Assembly (NCBI RefSeq): GCF_958298935.1
Contig: NC_084921.1
Coordinates: 51,447,001 to 51,511,000 of the forward strand
Direction: 5' to 3'
DNA length: 64,000 bases
DNA from: Phragmites australis
Taxonomy: Eukaryota; Streptophyta; Magnoliopsida; Poales; Poaceae
Under the pieces are notes generated by a model that had not been told where the DNA came from, did no database searches, and saw only the letters and a list, made by a program, of their open reading frames with translations. The position numbers were made by a program, and so were the translations under genes. Of the stretch, positions 1 through 14,100 are shown piece after piece; position 1 is the first letter of the stretch; each line of letters begins with the position of its first letter.

Positions 1-2131
1 GCATACTGGTACTACCTCCAAAATAGAATTCTGGAACAAAATATATAGAATACGTGATTACTTTTTAGGAACATCTACGCACGGTGCTTTTCAAATATTA
101 AAAGTATACATATAATATCCATATTTTTAGATCCTTGACCGAACGCACGCACGCACGAGACCAGCTCAAACGCACGCACGCGCTAATCAAGCCGCTAGTG
201 ACGAAGCTAGCGGTGGATTAGGCTGCGTTAGATTCCGATTAGGTGGGCGTTAGTCAACAGTCAACACCGATGCCCTTTTTTTCTTTCTCCTCCTCTTTTA
301 GGTCGATCTCCGGCTAGCTAGAACGAAAGCGGTTCTGTTCGGACGCCCAGCTCAACGACTTGCCGAGCGCCGTTGCTTTCAGGCCAGGTCGCCATTTGGA
401 CCGCCGGGATCTGGTCGAGCAGGTAGAAGAAGACAATCGGTTGGTCGTGTCCCGTCTCGCGTGTGTTCTCGTGTCCTGTCTACCTGTCTATCTATCCGGC
501 CATGGAATATGCTTGGACGATTCTCGTGTAATTGGTACGATTTTTTTTTAAAAAAACAGCACGTAGCCTGATTTATTATTACATTAATTTAGCACAAGGC
601 TGAATTTCAAAGGAAAAAATAATAACAGACCACATGTATGACCGACCAAGATTACAAGTATGTTTGATCCTGTGAACACGTGAGGTCTCGAAAACACGAT
701 GGCATTTACGTCTTGGGGTGGCCGGATGTGAAAGAAATTTTATGTCGTCGAAAGGCTCTTATGGTATTCTGATTTATACTATCTTTTACTGATTTAACGA
801 CTAATACGTACAATAAAAAAAGACATGTAACATATATAAAAAAATCTTTATATAAAACCGTATATTATAGAATTTCTTTCCAGCTGGATAGATGTGGATG
901 GATGGATGGTGATGGCTACTGAGATAGCCTGCCGGTCCGAGAGATATATACACATGTATCAGACGTCTAATCATGCTAGCTGCTAAGTACTGTGCACGGT
1001 GGTTTAGCTTTCGCGGTTATTAATGCGGGCGAGAGGGTAGCTAGGCCTAGCTACTAGCCAAGATGGATGACCGGACGATGCAGCTGCTTAATTCGGCTGC
1101 CATGCATCTGTGGCGTGGATCAGTCAAAGATGCGTTTAATGATATTCCATCAGCAATGCTTATCACTTCATCATCTTCTTCCCTTTGCAATTGAAAGTCG
1201 ATCGATCTGAACGTGTAGGAATCGAACCTGATGTGCTGCAAGATGCTGATGCTGCGTACTGGCACTATTCAACGATGCTGATGTAAACTACTCGTAGCCA
1301 CCAGCTAAAGCAGATGGATTAGTGCAATGAACCGCGTATGGCAACAGAAAGGAAAGCACCTTTGGTTAAAGTGTGTGAGTTCAGATGAGAACCGAACAGG
1401 AAAGGAAAAGATATACAGCGACATGCATGATGCCTACGGTTCTTATCTAAAACCACTTGTTTACGTATGCATGATGAACTGGATATCATCATTATCTGTA
1501 AGGTTATTCCTAATACACAGTATCAAATTGCTATATCTAATAAGATTGTGATACCATAGGAAGAACATTAAATCAATAGGTAGAAACAACTCCTATAATG
1601 CTTCATTTATGATTTCCTCTTCTTCTTAAGAGCATATATAATGAAGTGCTTAGAGAAGATGTATGTACGATGAAGTGTTTAGAGAAGGTGCTTATAAAAA
1701 AATTATTTTTTTTATCAACTGCAATAGCATGAGTACTTAAATGGAAGACAATATACTTACTTAAATACTGCTATTTATATTAGTGCTAATAATTATATAA
1801 ATACTCAATACTCTCTTTCCTTAAGCACATATATAATATTGTTCATGCCATAATAATTTAATACGTACGTCCTAGCTGTCTGACAATCACTCGGCACAAA
1901 GAACTGACGTCTAATGGCGTCTGATTCCAGCTGGGATGAAAGCACTCGCTAACCTAACTCCATGTATTGTCTCACCTTGCGACAATACTTGTAGTACTTG
2001 TTTAAAGGATCTGGATGATTCCACGGTTTGTTTACGCTAACCTGGTTGAGCTTGCCCAGGTTGATTAATCTAGTCGCATTCGTAGCCCATTAGTGAATAG
2101 TCAGTGTGCAGACTTGCAGGGCCGTGACTCC
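1..2131. other. Gene-free AT-rich flank
   Basis: No coding region here can be supported: open frames are short, lack family resemblance and overlap on both strands. Visible features are a short ACGC microsatellite (about 146-180), a GATG/GGAT run near 890-912 and generally AT-rich sequence. It may be intergenic or old transposon DNA. Confidence 0.5.
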
Positions 2132-2133
2132 TA

Positions 2134-2499
2134 CTCCCTCCATTAAAAAAATAATAGGCATATTAAAAAAAAATCAAAATTTGTATACTTTAATTAATAT
2201 TTAATAAAATTATAAGAATATCTAGTGTATAAAAATTATACAACTAGGTTCATAATTCAAAGTAATTTCATACTATATAGATTAAATTAGATTTTGGTAT
2301 ATTTTGTGAGAGAACCTTAATCAAACTATAAAAATATCTAGCATATAAAAATTATACAACTAGATTTACAATTTAAAATAATTTCATACTATATAGATTT
2401 TGTAGCTATAAATGATATATTTTGTGAAATAACCTTAATCAAAATTTAATTTCAAAGATCAAGCAAAAAAAATCCTCTACTATTTCTAAATAGATGGAG
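2134..2499. mobile_element. Stowaway-like MITE
   Basis: The left end reads CTCCCTCCATT and the right end is its imperfect inverse (AGATGGAG). Both are flanked by TA (2132-2133 and 2500-2501), the target duplication of Stowaway/Mariner-type MITEs. The body is very AT-rich and contains an internal direct duplication of about 100 bp: the block beginning TATCTAG, followed by ATAAAAATTATACAACTAG, occurs twice, near 2220 and 2335. No coding capacity, as expected for a non-autonomous element. Confidence 0.7.
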
Positions 2500-2501
2500 T
2501 A

Positions 2502-3960
2502 GTATGGAGACAGTTTTTGATATTCTGTGTGCACATGTCGATCTCCGGTTGGATGGATGGATGGATGGATTCAGCTGCTCTGGACCTGCACCACACTGAA
2601 TAGGATAATGGCAGGGGGTGATTAGAATTGTACGGCGCCATTTGAGCACATTTGCACCGTTTGATCGGAGAGACGATGGCCAGGGTTGAATTGCTACAGT
2701 GACCCTGCAGTGGCATGCAGAGGTGGATCCAAAACAAAATGTTAGGTGGCTGGGCCGCTGAGGCTTAATAAACTACGCTAACACGAGATAAATTATAAGT
2801 ATTTCATACATGTAGTCGCCTAGTTCAAAGCAATCATACACAAACATACAAAAAAAAAAAAACACATCAAAGCATATCTAACATATACTCATAGCTTTCT
2901 AGCACAAGCATGTCTGCATATCTAGTATTCTAGCATATATTCGCAGCATATCTAGCAAATAGCAATCTAGCATAGTAGCATATGAACTAAAAAACTATCA
3001 TAGTATCTAGCAGAGTAGCAGTTGCAGACTAGCACTTGGTTCTAGACTCTGGTGTTCATGTCTTCGCGTTGTCGACTGTCTGCGCGCGCCTGGGGTTAAG
3101 CCATCGTGGGAGGTGCGTGAGGAGGCCAGAGCTGTCACGACGGACTGGAAGCGAGGCAAGCGGATCGGAATGGTGGTGACGTTTAAGCAGGAGACATTCA
3201 CCTTCCTTCTTCTTTTCGGGGTGTTTGGGCTGGTGGAGGATGCTGGCGAGGTGCTCGCGTCACCGATTGCGTACGTGTGCCCTTGCGCGCCGCGCCGCCT
3301 GCCTGCCTGCCGACCGCGCACGCCATCGTCGTCCACCTGCGGCTTGCCCTCGGTGAGTCGCCGGAGAATTAGGGATTCGCTCGTCCAGCTGCTTGGGCAA
3401 CACCTCCCCGCGCCACCCGCTTGCTTGCTCGCCGACTCCGAGTCGACGCCTCACCGCCGGAATTAGGGATTAGTGACGCGATTGCCAATTGGGGATTGTG
3501 TTGGGAGAGGGAGATTGACCGATTAGGGATTCACCGTTCGGCCTAGGCTGATTAATTCATGGGCCGTGTTTGCCATTCATGGGCTGGGCTGAGAAAGAAA
3601 CACTGGCCACTTACTCGTCCACGACCCACTCCAGGGAGTCGTCTTCTTCCCAGGGGCGCCCCCGCCGAGCTCTTCCTCAGCGACTTATACGATGATGTAT
3701 CTAAATTGTATTTCAATTAATTAATTAGACGATTATATATTAAGATAAGAATTAGCACACACTTACTTTTTAAAGTATCATGTGTTAACCCATATCTAAA
3801 AACACGATCGCAGCCATGAATGATTAAGATATAATTTCAATAGTGCTGATATGTATTTTATGCCTAGGATCTGAATACATAATTTTACAATAAACTTCAT
3901 CATATCAAAACGTAATAAAAAGTGAGTAATGTAAATATATTGTAGGTCTTTAAGTCATTT
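2502..3960. other. Unclassified repeat-like region with a GC-rich core
   Basis: AT-rich flanks surround a GC-rich block (about 3040-3680). Open frames of 64-117 codons occur on both strands of the block, overlap one another and match no family I recognise, so they are read as by-products of GC richness. A GGAT tetranucleotide run lies at about 2551-2570. The recurring 'attagggatt' phrases and the GC-rich core suggest an old DNA transposon or retroelement fragment, but no termini could be fixed. Confidence 0.35.
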
Positions 3961-6125
3961 CAAAGATCGAGAATAACGACTAGAGGGGGTGAATAGGCGT
4001 CTTACCAATTTATTTCGAAACAGATAACTTTCTCCTGTTCATCATCTAACACATCTCAAAAATCAATAGCGGAAGCAAAATCAGAGAAAATCAAGTTACT
4101 ATAAAAATCACTAGAAAAATTCATAGCTCTTGTGAGTGTATATAAATCCTAGGTTCTATTGAAGTTCATCTCACGGATTATCGCCACAAAAGATAATAAG
4201 TTAAGTGGAAAAATCGCAAAGGTCATCAAAAGAACAAATTCTTCAAGTTAATGATCAAGAGACAAAAGAATTTAAGACCCACTTATATATATTTGTATGT
4301 TACTTTTATGCCTCTAGCAAAAAGAAAAACAACTTCTCACAGTGTGAAAATTTCAACCTTCAAACGAAAATGAAAATAAAAAAAAAAAAGAAAAAACTCG
4401 TAACAAAGAAAGGGAACTAATATACAAAGACTAGAAGCAGATGAACACACGCATTTAAAAAACAATCTGTTCATTTCTTGCAGAGGACAACCCTGTTTTC
4501 GATAGATTACAAGATATTTTCCTTATAAAAAGCTCTTATCTATTACAAAAGCTAAGCTCTCATCTTCACTCTTCTGAAACCTATCTCTCAAGGCTCAAAT
4601 GGCTAGCTCAAACCTCTCCTATAGCCTTATCCCTCTATTTATAGGCCTAATTACATTGCTTAACTCTTAAGCTTCTTTGTTCCCAAAACATCCATCTCTT
4701 CCAATAGCCTCCTACCCACCACCGGGGTATTTTAGTCAATTTTTCGCTACATCTATCGAATGGTCATAGGTTCTTCATGACTTAGTTTCGCCCCGACGCA
4801 AGCTTCGCGATAATGCCACATGCATTCTATACTTCAACGTTTTTGAGGCCAAACCGTGCAACTACCTTGCACGCTTCTCAAAGCGTGACTCACTGCCACT
4901 TGATTTTACCCTAAGTAAGCATCCCGATATTGACGTGTGTACTCTATCTTGCGATCTTGATCATCGACAAGTGTATCCCACTCTCGATCCCTTCGGACTG
5001 TCTTATCATTTGCACTGGTATCCCTTTTGCTTTACTTCGTCAACACGTCGTCTTCATCCTTCCTTTCATGCTTTGCTTGACCTCCATGTACACAACTAGG
5101 ATCATCTTTGACTCCAAGCACCCATATTGGCCCCGATCATCCCGTCATCAGCCACCAAGTTGTATTCATCACCTGTACAACACAAGACAAGCAATCATAT
5201 ATCTTCAAACCATCTCCTGTTAGTATCAAATCTAAATCCTCAGCTTAATACACATCCCAGAAAAATCGTGAACGTCGGATGATCCAGCGTCCACACCTCT
5301 TGAGCGCCAAGTCATCCGGCGTGTGCTCCTTCTCCAGACTATCTATCTTGCAACCTCTCTGCAAGAAATGTTCCGACGAAGCATCTGATATTCATCCATT
5401 TGAATGTCAAACTATCCTATATGTACAAGTTCACCAGAGTAAGTTTGCAACCTCAAAAGCTCTAGCGTTCAGTTCACTCCTCGGACCATCCGATGTACAC
5501 TTTAATCTTTATCTATGGAATGAAATATTTTAGTGTGTACATATGCCTATTGTCGGACCATCCGACGCATGTAAGTCCACTAGAGCTAACTTGCAAACTC
5601 TCTACAAGAAATGCTCTGGCATTCACAGTACCCATCGATGAACTATCCGGCATGTACTTTAACCTTTTCTTCAGAGTTGAAATACTCTGGCGTGTACAAC
5701 ATCTGAACGCTAGACCATCCGATGAGTTCAAAATCCTAAGCATTGGACCATCCGGCTTGTACAATTTTCATAGATTCGGATAGAAACACACAAAATCCAT
5801 TTCCTCCATAACTTTGGTTCGTTATTATCATAATTGCAGTATATATATATATATATGCTCATGCAATCCAACAATCATCAAACTAAATTCACAACCTTGT
5901 TAATCATTCATCACATATAAACCAAGACATATTTTAACTTGATTTCTCATAATTATAAATTCAACAATTTAAAACACTACTTGCTGAAATTACAGGTTAA
6001 TAACCATTTACATAAGTCTGAATCTCAACAAAGCATCAACTAACGCTAGAAAAAGCAAAATACATCAAGTTAATCTCCTAGCATGTTAGAGTTTCTACGC
6101 AACAAAAATAACGTCTACAAATAAC
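3960..6125 (-). mobile_element. Solo-LTR-like remnant related to the Gypsy LTRs
   Basis: Seen: no protein-coding signal, a TATA-type box on the minus strand (complement of ctatttatagg near 4641), and between 5270 and 5760 a series of imperfect CCGGA/TCCGG half-palindromes (for example gaccatccga). These alternate with phrases such as 'ctctctgcaagaaatg'. The same alternation is found in the LTRs at 35212-36359 and 42996-44140. Inference: a long terminal repeat, or part of one, from a relative of that element in the same orientation. Both boundaries are approximate and no target duplication was found. Confidence 0.45.
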
Positions 6126-7500
6126 AAAAGAGGTGGCGCCATTTTCCGATGGCACCATCGAGTCACCACGTGTAGTCCACCACTGCTCTTGCTCATCGCG
6201 ACATCGGCGGGTATAAAGTAACTGTATACTATTTCTTTCTCACTTACAAAAACTCAACGATAGTAACATGAGTACGAAGATACTCGCAATACTTACTCAT
6301 AATGGGTACATATAATAACTCACTCAAAGGATCCTGCATTTGGAATAAGTAGCAAGGAGTTGGCTACAAATTTAAATGAATTTACACGCAAAATCAATTT
6401 ATTGACTCAACAGTGTGAGCACCTAACACATCTCAAATATTTTCTATTCTAGCCCAAAAACATAAGTATAAACTTTACCAACTCAAGAATGTGCTGTTCC
6501 TAATATAGATGTACACGGCTCCCCAACATACAACTTAATCACCATCACCCAATTATCGAACTCTACGATCTATGTGGGTGGACATAAACATGCTCATAAT
6601 CGAGAGCGTAACAATTCGAATTGATCTTACACCATGCAGTAGTACATCTTTACTCACATGACTTGGGTCCATCCACTTAGCCTCCGAGATAACTTTTCTC
6701 ATACCCGAAATTACCCACTTGCACTTACCCCTATGGCACCGGAGTTACTACGAGCGTGTCTCGGACACCTCCGTCTCCCAACCACCTTGCTTCTCCTCAT
6801 TATTTTTCTCTTACGTATCATAGGACCACAAATCAAGTGTTAACAACGACCAACAACAGTCGGTGCTTAATCGATACAAGCGGTCTATAACATTAGGGGT
6901 TCCCCTAACATCATCCATATCTTGTCTCATTCTCACAAACTCTTCATCCCAACACCATTTTCATTGTGAATAATAACTAAGCCCTGTAGTTTGTGAACGA
7001 TAGAACGCTCCACTGTTCGACCTCTACCAGTGACCCAAGCCTACTAAGCACAACATGTTCATTTTAAGTTTGATGATTAAATAATAACACCCTGGTTTAC
7101 AATGGATCAAGGGATAAACAATATCAAAATAGGACAATGCAATAATTAGAATCTACCCACGAAATCCTAACATCGACTTGCTAACCATACATGACATACA
7201 TATAGTTATGATTTATCAAAATTAGATCTCATAAGATCCAAAGTAAAAGTGAAGTATGCATAGATGCTTACTTTGGTTTTCCGGTGCTTCGCTCATGTAC
7301 GCCTCCGATACGATATCTGTCTGAAATGCATGAACCGTCGACGCGTCACTCTCTAAGCAATAGAGTAACGTATCACATAAATAAAAGAATAAGCTATGAT
7401 ATATGCTTATGATACATGATCATAAACAAGATGTAAAGCACCATGCCATAAAACATCTGTAAAAGAATGCTAGATCGATTGGACCAGGAGTAGTTTAAAC
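6126..7500. other. Gene-free repeat-like region
   Basis: No supportable gene. The sequence looks like non-coding retrotransposon DNA (long stretches without open frames, mixed composition), but no LTR, primer-binding site or protein motif was recognised. The part nearest 8184 may overlap the 3' untranslated region of the PHD-SWIB-Plus3-GYF gene. Confidence 0.3.
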
Positions 7501-8184
7501 ATCGTATGAAATAACCTAAGTTTATTGAATTATGGGTAACTAGCGATCAGAGCGACTTGATCCATGTAAACAAGAAGCCTCCATTGCACAGTGCTAGTAA
7601 TTTCACTTTGTTTGCGAGAAAAAGAACTACTTTGGTACGTCAAATTGCAAACCACCACGGTAATCCATTATTCGGAATGGAAATGGGGTATCTCCGATTT
7701 TTTTTTGCAAACCAAACACAAATAAAAGGAATCAAGAGGTAGCTCCGTATCGTGACAATTGACAGATCGCGCCCAATTTATCAAGTCTAATCCAAGCATA
7801 AGAATCATCTGCAGGAACCCAAGGCCTGTCCTGCTGAAACGCTGGGACTCGGCTAAGCCACTCGCCGGCAACGACTGCTGAAACTGCTACTGCTATCCCA
7901 TATCCTGCCAGAAAAAGGAATTTATCGGAGGTGTCCACGGACGCGCCGACATTCCATATGAAACCAAACTAGTTTCCTTTTTTTCCCCCCCATTTTCAGA
8001 GGGTGCCAGTTTCAACCCTGAACATGCTATGTTTACCCAACTCGACTGTCAATGGAGTACCAACTGACTGTAAATCCGACCCAGAGTGAATTAAAGCCCG
8101 AGCATTCTCTGGCAGAATGACCTAAGGTGTTTCAGGACTAGACAAAAGGAAAATAACTGAAAAGGCTCGACGGAGAGGCACGCT
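7500..8184 (-). other. Probable 3' UTR of the PHD-SWIB-Plus3-GYF gene
   Basis: Directly downstream of the TAG stop at 8185-8187 on the minus strand. Open frames of 67-68 codons here (7668-7938) have no family match and lie in what would be trailer sequence. The exact polyadenylation site cannot be fixed from sequence alone. Confidence 0.4.
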
Positions 8185-11100
8185 CTACAGATTCAGCTGG
8201 AAGGCATCTGTAAGCAAAATAGCCTGCTCCACTGTCTGCCTCGTCCTCCACACTCGGAAGTCGTCGCTGAAGAAGCCGCCTAGTTTCCACTGCCTCAGAT
8301 GCATCAGTGAAAATGGCCCTTGGGAGACTCCTTGGGGATCTACGTAATGCCACAGGGGTGTGAGAGGTGACATCCCATTCATGGCTGCACGCGCTGGCTC
8401 GTGCTGCTCCGGGTGAAGAACCACCCCGTTCATGGCTCCCAGAGCATGCAAGGCTACACCAGAGGCTGAGCCGGGTCGCTCCATGTGAAGATCCCCACCA
8501 TTCGTGGCCCTTGGAGCAAGCAACGCTTCACGTTCTGGCTCACGTTGCTCCGTGTGAAGATCCTCATCTTCATCACTGTCTAGATTGATCAAAACTTTGT
8601 TGCCTTTGTCACGCCTGGAGTGGCCACCTTCATCTTTGTTGATATATATGGCTTGAGCTCTGCTACCATCTGCGTTAAAAAAGGTTAATTATGGTTGAAT
8701 AAATAGGTGAAACCAGCAGAAATTTAATGACAGGATTGAGAATAGCATGCCACAGTGCAATCTCTTCACAACAAACAGTTAATGTACAACTACTTCTGCA
8801 GCGGGATCTGATCAACAACAATTCAATCAGATTAATAATCCATGTGTTTAAATGTGTATAAACTATATACACATACACACACTGTATGTATATTCTGCAG
8901 GTATGCTCACTGTAGTTCATGTCTACGCACACCCCACAAGTTGTAACTCACAGTGTTTCGGGTTGTAACTCACGGTGTTTCGAGTTGTAACTGCAGAATG
9001 TGCGCAGTGCGAATAACAAGTTGTAACTCACAGTGTTAGCTTCTCTTGTTACAATTATGTATTTATGGTAGTGAAGTTGTAACTGGTCTACCTAACAAGT
9101 TATAACTCATATTGTTTCGAGTTGTAACTGAGGAATATACGCAGTGCGAATAACAAATTGTAACACACAATGTTAGCTTCTCGTGTTGCAATTATGCATT
9201 GCTGGACGTGAAGTTGTAACTGGTCTACCTAATAAGTTGTAACTCATAGTGTTTCGGGTTGTAACTGGAGGATGTGCGCAGTGCGAATAACAAGTTGTAA
9301 CTCACAGTGTTTTAAGTTGTAACTGGGGGATATGCGCAGTGCGAATAGCAACTGCGCATAGGCGCAGAATAGCCTCACCGTGTGTGTGTCTATATATATA
9401 TATATATATGTATATGCTCAGTCATATTTACTATATAAAACACGAGTTGGTTCTTACGTCACTTTTTCTCTTACTCTCCTCGTGTATAATAAAAACTCGT
9501 AAAATTCAAAAAAATTACCCACTTTCACCATCCACCTTAATCCTCCAACCTCCCCGCCTCATTACCGGCTATGGATGTGGGTCCGATTTTACAAATGAAA
9601 ATAAATAAATAAATTAGGATAAAAATTAGCGAGTAATCTCCTCGTCCTTTTTTGGCGCTCTCGACGTATTCGTTTGTCGGCGCTCCCATAACGCATCCAC
9701 ATTTCTATACATTGAGTTAATACTTGATGTTACCATATCCAATATTTGTGTTTTTATTGCAACGAACACTTAGCTAGTCTAAATTTTATTTGACACTTAA
9801 ATTCAATATGACCGAACTTGGAAATTAATGAGAAATGGGAGCTGAGCACGCAACATAGGAAACCTCCAGAAACTTTTTAAGGGTTCATCATATTAGCAAA
9901 AGGTTTGTGTAACAAACCTAGAGTATTGTGCATTTGAGAATGCGGCACAGAATCACGAGTAACACCACTAGAAAGGGCTTCAGCTGCATTGATAAAAATA
10001 AAATACGTAAGATCCAAAACTAGCAGTACTAATCCCACAATCAATATTTCAGCAAAAAGATTGTGAAGGTTAAAGATGTTGAAGGGATAATCAAAGCATT
10101 ACGGACATGATCATCACTCATACAATTGTGCATGAACGTTGTAATCGCATGCAAACAGAACACATTATATCTGCATGTTACATGCAAGGAGGTACTACTG
10201 CTATTAAATGTCACGTTCTAAGGAGTTTTTTCTCCTAGCTTGTTGCTTTGCATCACTGTACTAGTATCTAGTGCTACTGACACCCACGCCACTAAGTGCT
10301 ATCGTGATTTGGGTGTTAAATCGGTTTCAAAACTCCAGTTCCTCAATATTATCAACCATCCTATTATGTTTTCAAGTCAAAACTCAAGGTACTGCGAATA
10401 CAAGCATCTGTCCTTTTATTTATGAATTGCTCGATATTTCACTATTTTATTTATCCTAGCATCAATTGAGTTCTGATTTAAAATTTCATATGCAAGTAAA
10501 ATATATCTAGGACTGCTTTCACTGTTTTTGAGAACTTTTTGAGTTGATTCGATATATAAATCAAAATGGTTAGCATGATAGCACTTGCTAAGTATTAGCA
10601 CTAGATAGGTCCCATCTTACCTTCAGAAGTAACTTCACGAGTATCATAACCTTGCTTCGATGCAACTGGAAGCAGACAAAATCACCCAATAGCCCAAAGA
10701 TGGTGGTTAGTTAGTAGTTACCAAAGGGATAATATAAGGTAAACAAAAGAAAAGCAGGTAGAATAATTTTCCTGAACATTAGCTACCAAAAACATCATAA
10801 CTGAAACAAACCTTCTGATGATTCTTTGTTAAGAAGGCTCAAAGGATCAGTCATTTTCTTTGTAGCACCTGGAGACAAGCAAGTAAGCAGGTGCGTATTA
10901 GATGCAGAGCAGGTAAATCCACCATTAGTTCCACCCAATACTGGAACTGTAGTTCATAATAAGTAGAGGTGCGAATAGCAAATTATTAGATGGAATACAG
11001 TGCTTAGGAGAAAAAGTCAAAACAAAATCTCCACACACAACGATGTGACAAATCATAAGATGCACCTTAAATGCCCACAACAACAACAAAGCCTTTTGTC

Positions 11101-14100
11101 CTAAGCAAGTTGGGATAGGCTTATGTTGTTTCAACATAGCCGGTCCCAAGCCCGGGCAAAGAATGAGAGTTATGATAGGCTTGGCGAGACAACGTAAAAA
11201 CCCAACCACTCATATGAAGATGAAACCCCAAACAGATGCACCTTAAATGCCCAATTGGCAAAAAAAAAAAAAAGGGCCAACAAATGAAAAACAGCATTGG
11301 ATGATGAAAACTCATAACTGTTTACTAAAGAGAAACCTTCTGGTGATTCCTCTTCACGGACTCTTAAATAATCAGCTACTTGATCTGCTGCACCTGGAGA
11401 CAATCCAGGTAAGTAGGTCTTAGGCTCCAATTGGCATTGTGGTGGCTTTCCAAAAGCACTTATTTATTTCTAATTTTGGATGCAATAATTAGTTAACAAC
11501 ATCTTTTGTGGGGTTTCAACAGCAAAATCTTACTAGAAATCTACAATTAATAGCTATTCCGTAACTAAGTGGGTTCCACAATATAGCACAGCAACAACGA
11601 AGATACCCAAGACATCAAACAAACCTTTTGGTGGTTCCTTGTTAAGAACATTCAAAGAATCAACTGTTTGCTGTATTGCACCTGGAGACAAGCAAGATAA
11701 GCAGGTCTTTGCATCAGAGAGTGATCAGGCAAACTGCCATTAGTTTCATCTGATACTATGTTCAGAATAGCACGTAGCAACTATTTAGAGAAAAAGTTAG
11801 ATGCAGAATGTTGAGTTATTGAGTAGAATGGAACTTTAAGGGCAAAGCATGGTAAAAGTATACGTTTTAATCACACTGATACCAAATCAGAACAGCACGT
11901 AGCAACTATTTAGAGAAAAAGTTAGATGCAGAATGGAGAGTTATTGAGTAGAATGGAACTTTAAGTGCAAAGCATGGTAAAAGTATAAGTGTTAGCTTAA
12001 AAATGGAAGAGTCCAGTCCACGACACATTAGAGGTTATAAAACAGCTGACAAATCAAAATGCATAAATTGATCTAAGTTATATATATCTGTTGATACATA
12101 AAATGATAAAAATATGGATGCTTTTACAAAGCACATAACACAAACAAATGCTTAAGAACCTAAAAATGGACTTAGGGAATTCAATAAAAACTGTATCCAA
12201 TAAATTTCGGACATGTTCAAAACGTACAGAAGTACTCCAAGTTACATTGAGTTATGCCTACTTCTAAATTATTATAGGCTATTCTAATTGGTCCTAGAAC
12301 AGTTTTTGCATTAAAAGGGTGTACAAACGCCAACACTGGATTTTGGTAGAAAAGAAAATCTTTCTCGACACCAAATTACACTGATCTATAAAACTTTTAC
12401 TAAGCAAAACCAATCCATTTCAATATTATTCTTTGAATTTAACAAGCAACGACAAAACTCACAAAATGAGAAGGACGATTTTCAATATTAACCAAAATTC
12501 AGAGTCAACAATGATGGTGGATCAATTCCAACCAAGCCAAAGTCAGTAAGATTTCTGAAAATAGTTCCCGGCTGTCCGTTCGAATGTACTTTTTATAAGG
12601 AAATATCACTCTTGATATTTTAAAGGGATAATTCAAGAGTTGAAGCATTCAATATGAAAAGGTTGAAACATTGTCATTTCGGTCCACCCCATTTAAAATT
12701 CCTTCCTATTTTTTTCCTGGCTTTTATGACAATTTTCAGCTTCTAGCGTGAAAGTGTAAGGTAGACAAAAAAAAAGAAAAGAAAAGAATGTAGAATAATT
12801 TTCCTAAACATTAGCAACCCAAAACATCATAATTGAAACAAACCTTCTGATGATTCTTCATTTGGAATGTTATTAGATTGAGAGCAGGCAAATACATCGT
12901 TAACTGTAGTTCAGAAAAGGAAATGAAACAAACCTTCTGTTGATTCTTCATTAGGAATGCTCAATGCATCAACTACTTGCTCTGTTGCACCTGGAGACAA
13001 GTAACATAAGCAGGTTTTGGTATTAGATAAGGAGCATGCAAGTACACCGTTAACTGTAGTTCAGAAAAGTAAAATTTTGTTATATACCATCCGGAGTTCA
13101 CCAGTTCAGATTTTTACCACCAAAAGATGCCAATTCATTTATATACCATCCAATGTTGCCTCTGTTTGTTAATACCACTCCGTCTAATTTTACCCTTCCT
13201 ACTTAATACAGACCGAATGCCCCTGACCCATTCCTAAAGTCATGCATTCAATCTCCGATCAAACACTCAAGCTGCTTGCAACCAACTTGTTCGAAGCCAA
13301 CTTCGACACCCTGGTGGCTGTGATCAAGGCGTCCGAGCATCACAACATGCCCATAATCGTCAGCAAGGTCGGCTGGCCCACTGACAGTGACAAGCATGCC
13401 ACCAAAGCATGTGCACAGCTCAGCGGCAACATCGGGACCCTGCTCCAGCCAAACTTGTACATCAAACAATGTATCTCCAACCGAACAAGTACCCAACTTA
13501 CGGTTAGAACCAACTAATTGAGGGCTAATGAGCCGAGCGCTTGGAGTTTGTAATGCCAAAGTGCCGGTTGAGTTTAGTATGGTGCAGTAGTTCCTAGTGC
13601 TCCTTTTGTCATGTTTTCAATTGTGTAGCTCTATTGTCGTGTTATGCTATGAAATGGTGAATGCAATGTCATCTGACCTGTAACTAAGGGCTCGAATCCA
13701 AATCTAGATTGTGCGATTTGAGCAGGTAGCTCCCTTTAAATCGAAGTGGGAGGGTTCCGACGTTTGAATTAGGTAGCCAGTGTCAATTCCTATTTCCTAG
13801 TGGTTGCTTGCACAATTGTTTCCACTCCTCTGAACTGGGCACCATCATCGTCGAATGACCGCTCACACTCAACCGTGATGTGATTTGGTTTAAAAACAAA
13901 AAATCTTGAGGGTAAAGCTCAAATGTCACTATTGTGTCTTGCACCAAAGAAAAAGGAGAAGTGCAAAAAAAAAAAAAAAAACAAATAACTAAGCTCCTTC
14001 CTTTTGGCTTCGAACACCATCCTTCTCCTTCCCTTCAAACTTCATTACTGTTGTAATTCATCTTGTTGGCTCCAAATGCCGACACCTGATTTCCCACTTG

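Noticed and set aside
3007..3466. Candidate small genes of 109 and 117 codons on opposite strands
   Set aside because: They overlap each other in a GC-rich block, have no family match, and no splice or promoter context supports them.
7668..7938. 67-68-codon minus-strand frames with a hydrophobic stretch
   Set aside because: They lie downstream of the GYF stop in the probable 3' UTR and have no family match; a separate small gene cannot be excluded but is unsupported.
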